Source: Rhodobacteraceae bacterium UBA6141
GTDB lineage: Bacteria > Pseudomonadota > Alphaproteobacteria > Rhodobacterales > Rhodobacteraceae
NCBI GenBank assembly: GCA_002423245.1
Contig: DIVD01000023.1
Location: forward strand, 1 to 24,330
Direction: 5' to 3'
Length of the DNA: 24,330 nt
Shown: piece after piece, positions 1-8,503 of the stretch
Layout of the letters: each line of letters opens with the position of its first letter
Numbering within the stretch: position 1 is the stretch's first letter
Made by a program: the position numbers and the translations under genes
The notes under the pieces: model-generated
The model's input: the letters and a program-made list of their open reading frames with translations, nothing else
The model's database searches: none
What the model was told of the DNA's origin: nothing

Positions 1-106
1 CCTCCGACAGCAGGCCCTCAAGCGCATCGACTGCATGGCCGAGACCGAGGGCGGCAAGCTTCTCGCGGGTCGCGTCGATGTCGAGCTTCACGCGCGAGGC
101 GGTCAT
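1..106 (-). CDS. istB: IstB-type transposition helper ATPase, N-terminal fragment (cut by window edge)
   Basis: Only the first 35 codons are present, beginning MTASRVKLDIDATREKLAAL. The ATG overlaps the istA stop in an ATGA arrangement, which is the usual translational coupling of IS21 genes. IstB proteins are AAA+ ATPases that assist the IstA transposase in target choice. The Walker motifs would lie beyond the edge, so the identification rests on position, overlap and the start of the N-terminal helical region. Confidence 0.7.
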   Translation of the reverse strand, partial: MTASRVKLDIDATREKLAALGLGHAVDALEGLLSE

Positions 107-1359
107 CGCACCACCTCCGCCAGGCGGGCGCAGAGATCGATGGAGCGGTGCTGGACGTTGCCGGCCGCGATTTCGACCAGGCGGCGTCCCATCCGGCCAA
201 GCGGCATCGGCGCCCGGACCCGGTCGGTGTCATCGCCGTCATAATGGGCCTCGGTGCGCACGATCCGTGCGTCGGTGCCGCGGGGGTGCTCGGCGATCAC
301 CGCGGCGTCCTTGAGAAACTGGACACGCCCTGCGAGCCCGCGGATCTCGACCTCCTGGCCGACGAAGCGGAACGGGACGCTGTAGCGCCGCCCCTCGAAA
401 CTGACCATGCAGTCGATCTCCACCGGTCGGCGCACGATCGAACGGGTCCGGCAGCGTCTCGGGCAGCGGCGTCAGCAGCCGGCGCTCCCGTGCCCAGGCC
501 TCGGCGATGGGGGTGCCGGTGATCGGGCAACGCAGCCGCTGCGCCCGTTCGGCCAGCCGGGCGTCGGTGGCGGCTTGCAGGTGCTCGAGGCTGTCGAAGG
601 CTTCCCGGCGGGGGTCCACCGTCTCGCGCAACTCGCGCACATGGCGCTCGACCTTGCCCTTGCCCCGGGGGGACGCGGCTGGCAGGCGTCGACATGGAAC
701 TTCAACTGCGCAGCGAAGCGCCGGCAGGTCTCGTTGATCACGCCCCAGGCACCGGCTCCTTTCGCGATCGCCGTCTTCACGTTGTCGATCCGCAGCACCG
801 CTGGCACACCGCCAAGCCGTCGAAAGCTGGCGATCTGGCAGGACTGCCACGACAGCATGTCCTTCGAACGCGCCCAGACCACCGCACGCTTCCGACTCCA
901 TGACAGTGTCACGATCAGCGCCACAAGATCCACCACCTCGTCGCCCGGCACTGCCCCCGGAAACTCTGCCCAATCCACCCGCGCCTGCGCCCCGGCCGGC
1001 GTCTCCACCCGCCGCCGCGCACGGATCGCCGGCGCCGGATATGTCCGGCTCCAGTAGCGTTGCACCGACTTCAGGCTGCCGTCATGGCCATGCTCGCACC
1101 GCAGCCAGTCGTGCAGCGCCGCCAGGTTGACACGGCCGCCCTCCTGCTGATCGCGCCAATGGAAGATGGCTTCGGCATGCGCCGCCGCCTTCAGCTCCTG
1201 CCTGCTCCGTCCATCGGCAGCATCCGCCGACCAGCGCTTCCGGTGATATCGTACCGCTCCCTCGCTCACCCCGAGAAGCCGCGCCACCGCGCTTTGCGAA
1301 CGCCCCCGTTCCAACAAGACCGCCATCGCCGTCCGTTCCTCGATATCGAGACGACCCAT
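103..1359 (-). pseudogene. istA: IS21 transposase IstA, disrupted by two compensating frameshifts
   Basis: Read from 1359, the frame gives MGRLDIEERTAMAVLLERG and a helix-turn-helix (SQSAVARLLGVSEGAVRYH). The DDE catalytic core follows, with its first Asp in RVDWAEF and second Asp in LRIDNVK. Near 665-672, at a C6G4 run, the reading frame must shift to continue with the expected GKGKVERHVREL, which holds the catalytic Glu. Near 433-438 it must shift back to reach the C-terminal MVSFEGRRYSVPF region, which ends at 103. Summed, the pieces give about 420 residues, normal for IstA. The start at 1359 is preferred over an upstream GTG at 1410 because GGGGGAGGA lies just before it. IS21 istA is not known to need programmed frameshifting, so this is probably a decayed gene or contains sequencing errors. 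Confidence 0.8.
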
Positions 1360-1455
1360 CGTCCTCCCCCGACTACCACCGCCGGGAAATCGATCAGGCC
1401 AAGACGGCACCTCGTAAATCTGGATGTCGCCTTACGGACTCAATGACGCGTCCTC

Positions 1456-2055
1456 CTACACCAGCCAGCCAAGCTGCACGATGGCCGGCGGCACCCAGTT
1501 CAGCGCGGCGATCGGCGCAAGGCCGATCGTCACCGTCAGCGACATCGTCGCCACCACCGCCGAGGCCGGGGCGAGCCCGCTGATCCGCTTGGTGATGAGG
1601 TAGGAGACCGCAAAACCTGCCGCGGCGCCGAGTTGCGCCAGATGCGCCGGCTCGATCTGCCTGAAGCCGGGGCGCAGGATCACCAGGGCGCCGACGATCG
1701 CCACGCAGATGGCGAGGATCCGGCGCAGCGCAAGCCGCTCGCCAAAGACCAGCGCGGCGCCGATCGTGACGCCGATCGGGTTGAGGTAGCCGATGGCCGT
1801 GACGTCAGCCACCGTCAGCCGCGCCATGGCGTAGAACCACAAGATCACCGCGGCCGTGTGCAGCGCGCCGCGCGCCGCGAACATCCGCCAGACCCGCGGC
1901 GCATAGCCGGTCCGGAGCGCCGGAACCAGCACCGGCAGCAGGAACAGGAGCCCGAAGCCGAAGCGCAGGAAGGCGCCTTCCGCAGCGGGCAGCGCGGTGC
2001 CGAGGTGGCGCACGGTGCCGGTGACACCGACGAAGGCGAGCCCCGAGGCAAGCAT
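1456..2055 (-). pseudogene. DMT/EamA-family permease, 3' end removed by the IS21 insertion
   Basis: The 199-residue product has regularly spaced hydrophobic segments, and the family-type stretches GYLNPIGVTIGAALVFGERL and GALVILRPGF that close the first EamA repeat. A second repeat begins (AAGFAVSYLITKRISG) but stops after roughly its second membrane segment. Family members have about 10 membrane segments and 280-300 residues, so about 90 residues are lost. The last residue and stop come from the insertion sequence tip. The substrate cannot be told from sequence. The N terminus is also odd: the ATG at 2055 sits inside what looks like the first helix, while an ATG at 2099 starts a natural N terminus in another frame that would join if one base were restored in a C run near 2070. 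The gene lies 30-75 bases downstream of the LysE-type gene on the same strand, and the two may have been co-transcribed. Confidence 0.8.
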
Positions 2056-2129
2056 CCACGAGATTCCGGCCAGGGGCGGGAAGAGCGGGGCGCGATCATG
2101 CGATCACCAGACAGGCTGGGCCATGAGGC

Positions 2130-2732
2130 TCAGCCAAGCGCCAGTCTCGCGGCGATGGACCACATCACGCAGCCGATGGCGGCATCGAGCACGCGCCAGG
2201 CCAGGGGCCGCGCGAACAGCGGCGCCAGCAGCCGCGCGCCATAGCCCAGCGAGAAGAAGAACAGCACAGAGCCGGTCATCGCCCCTGCGGCAAAGGCAGC
2301 CTCGCGCCCAGGAAACTGCGCCGAGACGCCGCCAAGCAGCACCACGGTGTCCAGCCAGACATGCGGGTTGGCAAAGGTGATCAGCGCCAGCGCCCCCAGC
2401 GTCGCGGCAAGAGAGGCGCGCCCCGCCTGCCCCGCCTCCAGCGCCGCGCCGCCGCGCCAGGCCGACAGGAAGGCCCGCGCGCCATACCACAGCAGGAAGG
2501 CGATGCCGCCCCAGCGCAGCGCCGGCGCGAGCCAGGGCAGCCGGTCCGAGGCGAGCGCGAAGCCCCCCACGCCAAGCGCGATCAGCGCTGCATCGGCGCC
2601 CGCGCAAAAGGCGCAGGTCGCCAGCACATGTTCGCGCCGCAGCCCCTGCCGCAGCACGAAGGCATTCTGCGCGCCGATGGCGACGATCAGGCCGAGGCCG
2701 AGGCGAAGACCGGCGAAACAGGCGGCGAACAT
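2130..2732 (-). CDS. LysE/ArgO-family amino-acid exporter
   Basis: The product is 200 residues, the usual length of the LysE/RhtB superfamily, and very hydrophobic with about six membrane segments. It begins with the ArgO/LysE signature GLIVAIGAQNAFVLRQGLRR and contains LITFANPHVWLDTVVLLGG, the conserved Asn-Pro region of the fourth segment. ArgO/LysE proteins export basic amino acids such as arginine and lysine through the inner membrane. The signature favours this branch over RhtB-type exporters, but the substrate is an inference. The start at 2732 is where similarity begins, although the open frame runs much further upstream, antisense to nothing but in a shadow frame of murD. No divergent LysG/ArgP-type regulator, common beside such genes, is present. 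The gene reads towards the truncated permease. Confidence 0.88.
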   Translation of the reverse strand: MFAACFAGLRLGLGLIVAIGAQNAFVLRQGLRREHVLATCAFCAGADAALIALGVGGFALASDRLPWLAPALRWGGIAFLLWYGARAFLSAWRGGAALEAGQAGRASLAATLGALALITFANPHVWLDTVVLLGGVSAQFPGREAAFAAGAMTGSVLFFFSLGYGARLLAPLFARPLAWRVLDAAIGCVMWSIAARLALG

Positions 2733-2977
2733 CGGCGGCTCCGGCTGCGGGCGGGGGATCGGCGACCGGCCCGCGGCGGATGGGGAAAGGTGATCTTCGT
2801 CAGGTCCGGCACCGCGGTGCCGCCGAAGGTGGTGCGGCCCGCAATATCGCGCATCCGCGCGCGGGCGTCGCGGCCGGGGGGCTGTCTGCCCCCCGGACCC
2901 CCCGAGGATATTTCCGCCAGCAAGAAGGGGGCGGCCTGCCGGCGAGAGGCCGGAGATGGCTTCGGGGGGTGCCGCGC
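2733..2977. other. Intergenic stretch between murD and the exporter gene
   Basis: These 245 bases separate the murD stop from the LysE-type start. The middle holds the hairpin repeat listed separately (2874-2927). The rest is GC-rich with no reading frame that resembles a known protein. A short minus-strand frame containing MRDIAGRTTFGGTAVPDLTK runs through 2750-2860 but has no recognisable ribosome-binding site or family. I could not pick out a convincing promoter. Confidence 0.5.
2874..2927 (+). repeat. Rhodobacterales-type intergenic hairpin with GAGGATATTT tail
   Basis: A perfect 9-bp stem (2874-2882 with 2888-2896, CCGGGGGGC/GCCCCCCGG) closes a 5-base TGTCT loop. It is followed by ACCCCCCGAGGATATTT and then CCGCCAGCAAGAAG. 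From experience with Rhodobacteraceae genomes, a GC-rich hairpin followed by CCCCGAGGATATTT is a dispersed intergenic repeat. I cannot show further copies inside this window. The strand is given by the orientation of the ATATTT tail. It lies just past the murD stop and could limit read-through from the dcw genes into the exporter gene. Confidence 0.6.
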
Positions 2978-4384
2978 TCAACTGCCATCGGGGAGCGCGG
3001 CCACCAGGTCCGCGAAATGGGCGCCGCGTTTCTCGAAGTCGGGATACTGGTCGAAGCTGGCGGCGGCGGGGGCGAGCAGCACGGTGTCGCCCGGCTCTGC
3101 CTCGGCGGCGGCACGGGTGACGGCGCGCTCCATCGTCTCGCAGATCTCGTGCGGGGTGGCGCCCAGTTCCAGCGCGAAGGCGCGGGCGGAATGGCCGATC
3201 AGGTAGGCCTTGGCGACGGAGCCGAGATGCGGCACCAGCCCGGCGAGTCCGCCCTCCTTGCCCAGCCCGCCGGCGATCCAGCGGATGCGCGGGAAGGCCT
3301 GCAGCGCCTTGGCGGCGCTGTCGACATTGGTGGCCTTGGAGTCGTTGACGTAGCGCACCCCGCGCTTCGTGGCGATGGTCTGGCTGCGATGCGGCAACCC
3401 GGCGAAGCTGGTCAGCGCCTGCTCGATCAGCCGGGGCGGCAGGCCGAGGCTGCGGCAGGCGGCATAGGCGGCGCAGGCGTTCTGGTGGTTGTGGGCGCCG
3501 GGCAGCCCCTGCATCGGGCGCAGGTCGAGGGCAGCGACCTGCCGGCCCTTGCGCCATTCGGCGAGAAAGCCCTTGCGCGCGAAGACCGACCAGCCCTCGC
3601 CCTCCAGCTTCTGGCCGGCGCTGACGCGGATCACCCGGTCATCCGCCGGGCCCTCGGCCATCTGGTTCGCGAGATACCGCCCCTCGGGCTCATCGACGCC
3701 GATCACCGCCCGGTCGGGGCCGCCTTCGGCGAACAGCCGGCGCTTGGCGGCGAAATAGCCGCCATAGCCGCCATGCCGGTCGAGGTGATCGGGCGAGAGG
3801 TTGGTGAAGACCGCGACATCTGGGGTCAGCGCGCGGGCAAGGTCGGTCTGGTAGCTGGAGAGTTCCAGCACCACCACCTCGCCATCCTCGGCCGGGTCGA
3901 GATCGAGCACGCCGCGCCCGATATTGCCCGCCATCTGGGTGGGGCGCCCCGCCACCCGCAGGATGTGATGGATCAGCGCGGTGGTGGTGGACTTGCCGTT
4001 CGATCCGGTGACGGCGACGACCTTGGGCACGGTGTCGAAATCCTGCCACTCTGCCAGCGCCCAGCTTCGGAAGAAGAGGCCGATGTCATTGTCCACCGGC
4101 ACGCCAAGCGCCATCGCGCGGGCGATATGCCGGTTCGGCGCGGGGTATAGGTGCGGGATGCCGGGCGAGGTGACCAGCAGCGCCAGGCCCTCCCATGCCG
4201 CATCGCGGCCAAGATCGGTACAGGTGAAGCCCTCGGCCCCGGCGCGCGCGCGCGCCTCGGGGCTGTCATCCCACAGCAGCGGCTCGGCGCCGCCGGCCAG
4301 CAGCGCCCGCGCGGTGGCAAGGCCCGAGCGGCCGAGGCCAAGCACGGCGACCTTCTGGCCGGAATGGCCCTTCACGGGAATCAT
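2978..4384 (-). CDS. murD: UDP-N-acetylmuramoylalanine--D-glutamate ligase MurD
   Basis: This cytoplasmic ATP-dependent ligase adds D-glutamate to UDP-MurNAc-L-alanine, the second amino-acid step of peptidoglycan precursor synthesis. The 468-residue product shows the N-terminal nucleotide-fold motif VAVLGLGRSG (residues 12-21), the ATP loop VTGSNGKSTTT (125-135), the central LSPDHLDRH signature, and the C-terminal RYVNDSKATN and APAAASFDQ motifs typical of MurD. The start at 4384 is chosen because GGAGG lies 6 bases upstream and the upstream extension does not look like the family. It is 67 bases after mraY, the widest spacing among the dcw genes here. In most dcw clusters ftsW follows; here a repeat and transporter genes follow instead. 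Confidence 0.96.
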   Translation of the reverse strand: MIPVKGHSGQKVAVLGLGRSGLATARALLAGGAEPLLWDDSPEARARAGAEGFTCTDLGRDAAWEGLALLVTSPGIPHLYPAPNRHIARAMALGVPVDNDIGLFFRSWALAEWQDFDTVPKVVAVTGSNGKSTTTALIHHILRVAGRPTQMAGNIGRGVLDLDPAEDGEVVVLELSSYQTDLARALTPDVAVFTNLSPDHLDRHGGYGGYFAAKRRLFAEGGPDRAVIGVDEPEGRYLANQMAEGPADDRVIRVSAGQKLEGEGWSVFARKGFLAEWRKGRQVAALDLRPMQGLPGAHNHQNACAAYAACRSLGLPPRLIEQALTSFAGLPHRSQTIATKRGVRYVNDSKATNVDSAAKALQAFPRIRWIAGGLGKEGGLAGLVPHLGSVAKAYLIGHSARAFALELGATPHEICETMERAVTRAAAEAEPGDTVLLAPAAASFDQYPDFEKRGAHFADLVAALPDGS

Positions 4385-4451
4385 GGGATGCCTCCGGCTT
4401 TGGTCTGGCGGGCAAGATGGCGGGCGGCGGCGCGGGGCGCAACCCTGCCGC

Positions 4452-5534
4452 TCAGCGCAGCTTGAGCGTGGCAAGCCCGATCAGCGCGAGGATCAGCGAG
4501 ATGATCCAGAAGCGGATCACGATCTGCGGCTCGGCCCAGCCCTTCTTCTCGAAATGGTGGTGGATCGGCGCCATCAGGAAGACCCGCCGCCCGGTGCGCT
4601 TGAAATAGAGCACCTGGATGATGACGCTCATCGCCTCGACCACGAAGAGGCCGCCGACGATGGCCAGCACGATCTCGTGCTTGGTGACGACCGCGATGGC
4701 GCCCAGCGCGCCGCCAAGCGCGAGGCTGCCGGTATCGCCCATGAACACCGCCGCCGGGGGCGCATTGTACCACAGGAAGCCGAGCCCCCCGCCGATCAGC
4801 GCAGCGACGAAGATCAGCAGCTCGCCCGTCCCGGCCACGTAGTTCACACCGAGATACTGCGCAAAGTCCACCCGCCCGACGGTATAGGCGATCACCCCCA
4901 GCGTGCCGGCGGCGATCATCACCGGCATGATGGCAAGGCCGTCGAGCCCGTCGGTCAGGTTCACCGCATTGGCGGCGCCGACGATCACGATCATCGCGAA
5001 GGGCACGAAGAAGATGCCGAGGTTCAGCATCGTCTCGTTCAGGAAGGGCAGCGCCAGCCTGCCCGTCAGATCATCCGGGTGGACCCAGGCCGCCGCCGCC
5101 CCGGCCAGCGCCGCGATGACGAGGCCGATCACGAAGCGGGTGCGCGAGGAGAGGCCCGCGCTCGTCTGCCGGGTGACCTTGGCGTAATCGTCGGCAAAGC
5201 CGATCACCCCGAAGCAACAGGTGACCAGCAGCACGATCCAGACATAGGGGTTGTCGAGCCGCGCCCAGAGCAGGGTCGAGACCAGCAGCGCCGAGAGGAT
5301 CAGCAGCCCGCCCATCGTCGGGGTGCCGGCCTTGGCGAAATGGGTCTGCGGGCCGTCATCGCGGATCGGCTGGCCCTTCTTCTGCTTGCGGCGCAGGAAG
5401 TCGATCAGCGGCCGCCCGAAGATGAAGCCGAAGACCAGCGCCGTGAAGAAGGCCGCGCCCGCCCGGAAGGTGATGTAGCGAAACAGGTTGAAGATATCGC
5501 CGCCGTCCGAAAACTGCGTGAGCCAGTACAGCAT
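4452..5534 (-). CDS. mraY: Phospho-N-acetylmuramoyl-pentapeptide transferase MraY
   Basis: This inner-membrane enzyme transfers phospho-MurNAc-pentapeptide from UDP to undecaprenyl phosphate, making lipid I. The 360-residue protein has about ten hydrophobic segments. It carries the family landmarks in order: FADDYAK with the Asp pair (residues 113-119), NLTDGLDGL (192-200), the magnesium-binding FMGDTGS (264-270), and the HHHFEKKGW loop (325-333). Length is typical. Its ATG directly abuts the TAG of murF with no spacer, so translation is probably coupled. Confidence 0.97.
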   Translation of the reverse strand: MLYWLTQFSDGGDIFNLFRYITFRAGAAFFTALVFGFIFGRPLIDFLRRKQKKGQPIRDDGPQTHFAKAGTPTMGGLLILSALLVSTLLWARLDNPYVWIVLLVTCCFGVIGFADDYAKVTRQTSAGLSSRTRFVIGLVIAALAGAAAAWVHPDDLTGRLALPFLNETMLNLGIFFVPFAMIVIVGAANAVNLTDGLDGLAIMPVMIAAGTLGVIAYTVGRVDFAQYLGVNYVAGTGELLIFVAALIGGGLGFLWYNAPPAAVFMGDTGSLALGGALGAIAVVTKHEIVLAIVGGLFVVEAMSVIIQVLYFKRTGRRVFLMAPIHHHFEKKGWAEPQIVIRFWIISLILALIGLATLKLR

Positions 5535-6983
5535 CTAGTCGGTTCCTCGATTGTCGTGCGCGACCGCTTGGCCGAGTTTGCGCAGCGCGTCAACCACGAG
5601 GCTGACCCTGATGCCCTTCGACCCCTTGACCAGCACGACATCGCCGGCATCGGCCAGATGATGCGCGCGCGCTGCCAGCGCCGCGGCGGTTTCGTGCCAT
5701 TCGCCCCGCTGCGCGCGGGGCAGCACGTCATGGAGCGCGCGCATCCGCGGGCCGACGCAATGCACCAGCCTGATCCGTGCCATCGCCGGATGCCGCGCGA
5801 TTTCGGCGTGCATCCGCGCCTCGTCGGGCCCCAGTTCCAGCATGTCGCCCAGAATGGCGATGCGCCGGCCTTCCGACTTGCGGCCGATGCCGTCGGTGGG
5901 GCGCGCGGCGCCAAGCATGTCCAGAGCGGCGGCCATCGAGGCGGGGTTGGCGTTGAAGGCGTCGTCGATCAGTTCGAAGAACAGGTGGTCATCGACCGTA
6001 TCGAGCACGATGCGCTCGCGCGTGCCCCGGCCGGGCGGCGGCAGCCATTGGCCGATGTCCAGCGCGGCGATGGCGATGTCGGCGCCCACCGCCTCGGCCA
6101 CGGCGAGCGTGGCCATGCCGTTCTGCGCGAAATGCCGGCCGGGGGTGCGCACCTTGAACAGCAGCGGCCGGCCGGCGGCCTCGGCGCGCACGATGGTGGC
6201 ATCCGGGGTCATCTGTGCCTCGATCAGGCGGTAATCGGCGCCGGGGGCCGGGCCGAAGGTCAGCACGCGGGCGGCGCGGGCGCGGGCGGCGCGGGCAAGG
6301 ATGCCGCTGACCGGCAGGCCGAGCGGGATCACGGCGGTGCCCCCAGGCTCCAGCCCCTCGAAGATCGCGGCCTTTTCGCGGGCGATGGCCTCGATGCTGT
6401 CGAACGCCTCCAGATGCGCGGCGGCGACGGTGGTGATCATCGCCACATGCGGGCGGGAAAGGCGCGCGAGCGGCGCGATCTCGCCGGGGTGGTTCATCCC
6501 GATCTCGATCACCGCGAAATCGGCGTCCCGCGGCATCCGCGCCAGCGTCAGCGGCACGCCCCAATGGTTGTTGTAGCTGGCCTCGGCGGCATGGACGCGG
6601 CCCTGCGCCCCCAGCACCGCGCGCAGCATCTCCTTGGTGGAGGTCTTGCCGACCGATCCGGTGACGGCGACCACCCTTGCCCCGGCGCGCGCCCGCCCGG
6701 CCTCGCCAAGCGCGCCAAGCGCCGCGAGCACCTCGGGCACGATCAGCAGCGGGTCATGCTCCGTGCAGCCCTCGGGAATGCGCGAGACGAGCGCGGCGGC
6801 CGCGCCCCTGTCCAGCGCGTCGCGCACGAAGTCATGCCCGTCGCGAGTGTGCGCCAGCGCGACGAACAGATCGCCCGGCTGCAGCGTGCGGCTGTCGATC
6901 GACAGGCCGGTGGCGGCGAAGTCCCGCGTCGCCCGCCCGCCGGTGGCGGTGGCGGCGTCCGCCGCCGTCCAGAGCACGGTCAT
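5535..6983 (-). CDS. murF: UDP-N-acetylmuramoyl-tripeptide--D-alanyl-D-alanine ligase MurF
   Basis: MurF adds the D-Ala-D-Ala dipeptide to the UDP-MurNAc tripeptide in the cytoplasm, completing the pentapeptide precursor. The 482-residue protein shows the N-terminal substrate-binding region (GLSIDSRTLQPGDLFVAL), the ATP loop VTGSVGKTSTK (107-117), YNNHWGVPLTL, EIGMNHPGEI, and a C-terminal VLVKGSKGIR segment, all MurF features. The start codon overlaps the murE stop by four bases (ATGA), and the stop abuts mraY. A frame of about 1000 codons on the opposite strand here is a GC-driven shadow. Confidence 0.96.
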   Translation of the reverse strand: MTVLWTAADAATATGGRATRDFAATGLSIDSRTLQPGDLFVALAHTRDGHDFVRDALDRGAAAALVSRIPEGCTEHDPLLIVPEVLAALGALGEAGRARAGARVVAVTGSVGKTSTKEMLRAVLGAQGRVHAAEASYNNHWGVPLTLARMPRDADFAVIEIGMNHPGEIAPLARLSRPHVAMITTVAAAHLEAFDSIEAIAREKAAIFEGLEPGGTAVIPLGLPVSGILARAARARAARVLTFGPAPGADYRLIEAQMTPDATIVRAEAAGRPLLFKVRTPGRHFAQNGMATLAVAEAVGADIAIAALDIGQWLPPPGRGTRERIVLDTVDDHLFFELIDDAFNANPASMAAALDMLGAARPTDGIGRKSEGRRIAILGDMLELGPDEARMHAEIARHPAMARIRLVHCVGPRMRALHDVLPRAQRGEWHETAAALAARAHHLADAGDVVLVKGSKGIRVSLVVDALRKLGQAVAHDNRGTD

Positions 6984-8464
6984 ATCCGCCCCTCAAGCGC
7001 GGCGACGGCGACGCTGGCCTGTTCGGCATCGTCGAAGGGATAGACGGTATCGCCGACGATCTGCCCCGTCTCGTGCCCCTTGCCGGCGACCAGCAGCGCA
7101 TCCCCCGGCCCAAGCGCATCGACCCCGCGCAGGATCGCCTCGGCGCGGTCGGCCACCTCGGTCGCCTCGGGGCAGCCGGCCATCACCTCGGCGCGGATCG
7201 CGGCCGGATCCTCGCTGCGCGGGTTGTCGTCGGTCACGAACACCACATCGGCATGGCGCGCCGCCGCCTCGCCCATCAGCGGGCGTTTCAGCCGGTCCCT
7301 GTCGCCGCCCGCGCCGAAGACGCAGACGATGCGGCCCATCACATGCGGGCGCAGTGATTGCAGCGCCGAGGCGAGCGCGCCGGGCTTGTGCGAGTAATCC
7401 ACGAACACCGTCGCGCCATTCTCGCGGGTGGCGACAAGCTGCATCCGCCCCGGAACGGTGCTGAGGCCGGAAAGGGCGCGGAACACCTCCTCCGGCGGGC
7501 TGCCGGACCCGATGCAGAGCCCCGCCGCCAGCAGCACATTCTCCGCCTGGAAGCCGCCGATCAGGTTCAGGCGCAGCTGGCGCTCCTCCCCGGCCCAGCC
7601 GACGCGCACATCCTGCCCGGTGGCATCGAAGCGCTGCGCGATGATCCGCAGGTCGGCGGCAGGCGTGGGGCCGGTCAGCATCAGCCGGTGGCCGCGCCCC
7701 TCGATATGTTCGGCGATCATCCGCAGCCCGCTCTGGTCGGCGGTGTTGACGACGGCGCTGGCGCCCTCGGGCAGGAGGCGGCTGAAGAGGCCGCCCTTCG
7801 CCGCGAAATATTCCTCGAAACCGGCGTGGTAATCGAGGTGATCCTGGCTGAAGTTGGTGAAGCCAGCCGCGGCCAGCCGCACCCCGTCCAGCCGCCGCTG
7901 GTCGAGCCCGTGCGAGGACGCCTCCATCGCGGCATGGGTGACGCCCGCCGCCGCCGCCTCGGCCAGCAGCCGGTGCAGGGTGATCGGTTCGGGCGTGGTG
8001 TGCTGCAGGGGCGCGTGGAAATCGCCCAGCACCCCCATCGTGCCGATGTTGATCGCGCTGAGGCCCATCGCCTGCCAGATCTGCCGGGTGAAGGTGGCAA
8101 CGCTGGTCTTGCCGCTGGTGCCGGTCACCGCCACCACGGTTTCGGGCTGCGCGCCGAACCACAGCGCGGCGGCGCCGGCCAGCGCGGCGCGCGCATCCTC
8201 GGCCACGATCAGCGCGGCGGGACTGGCATCGAGCACGTCCCGCGCCAACGCGGCCCCCGCGCGGTCGGTCAGCACCGCCCCCGCGCCCATGCGCAGCGCA
8301 TACTGGATGAACTCCGCCCCATGCACCCGGCTGCCCGGAAGCGCGGCGAACAGGTGTCCGGGCTTCACCTGCCGGCTGTCCACCGACAGGCCGGTGACCG
8401 CCGCATCGGCGCCGCCCTGCGCGGTCAGCCCCAGTTCTGCCAGTGTCCGGGTGGATCGCGCCAT
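6980..8464 (-). CDS. murE: UDP-MurNAc-L-Ala-D-Glu:meso-diaminopimelate ligase MurE
   Basis: MurE adds the third peptide residue to the peptidoglycan precursor. The 494-residue product has the N-terminal GLSVDSRQVKPGHLFAALPG region, the ATP loop TGTSGKTS (114-121), the MEASSHGL motif, and a Lys at 223 in FAAKGG that matches the carbamylated Lys of the family. The DNPR motif (413-416) is the recognised marker for meso-diaminopimelate rather than lysine as substrate, consistent with a Gram-negative cell wall. GAGG precedes the ATG at 8464 by six bases. The gene starts 39 bases after the ftsI stop and overlaps murF by four. Confidence 0.96.
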   Translation of the reverse strand: MARSTRTLAELGLTAQGGADAAVTGLSVDSRQVKPGHLFAALPGSRVHGAEFIQYALRMGAGAVLTDRAGAALARDVLDASPAALIVAEDARAALAGAAALWFGAQPETVVAVTGTSGKTSVATFTRQIWQAMGLSAINIGTMGVLGDFHAPLQHTTPEPITLHRLLAEAAAAGVTHAAMEASSHGLDQRRLDGVRLAAAGFTNFSQDHLDYHAGFEEYFAAKGGLFSRLLPEGASAVVNTADQSGLRMIAEHIEGRGHRLMLTGPTPAADLRIIAQRFDATGQDVRVGWAGEERQLRLNLIGGFQAENVLLAAGLCIGSGSPPEEVFRALSGLSTVPGRMQLVATRENGATVFVDYSHKPGALASALQSLRPHVMGRIVCVFGAGGDRDRLKRPLMGEAAARHADVVFVTDDNPRSEDPAAIRAEVMAGCPEATEVADRAEAILRGVDALGPGDALLVAGKGHETGQIVGDTVYPFDDAEQASVAVAALEGRI

Positions 8465-8503
8465 GGGTGCCTCTTGCCTGTCTGGCGCTGCCCGCGCCCG
8501 CCC

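Larger units (their letters stand above)
1..1460 (-). mobile_element. IS21-family insertion sequence, partial (one end, cut by window edge)
   Basis: The segment carries the istA-istB pair typical of IS21: a long DDE transposase with an N-terminal helix-turn-helix, followed by istB with an ATGA overlap. The element interrupts a DMT-type permease gene: the permease reading frame stops at 1456, within two codons of where element-like sequence begins. The outer end is probably the TG/CA tip at 1459-1460, because IS21 members usually end in TG...CA. This boundary is inferred from the truncation, since the other end and any target duplication lie outside the window. istA is frameshifted, so this copy is probably not self-mobile. 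Confidence 0.8.

Noticed and set aside
430..675. Programmed frameshifting in istA
   Set aside because: IS21 istA is normally a single frame, two opposite shifts are needed, and I see no pairing of slippery site and stimulatory structure; decay or sequencing error is simpler.
3981..7043. Plus-strand open frame of about 1020 codons across murD, mraY and murF
   Set aside because: Antisense to three well-supported genes; rich in His, Arg, Gly and Gln with no motif. A GC-rich shadow frame.
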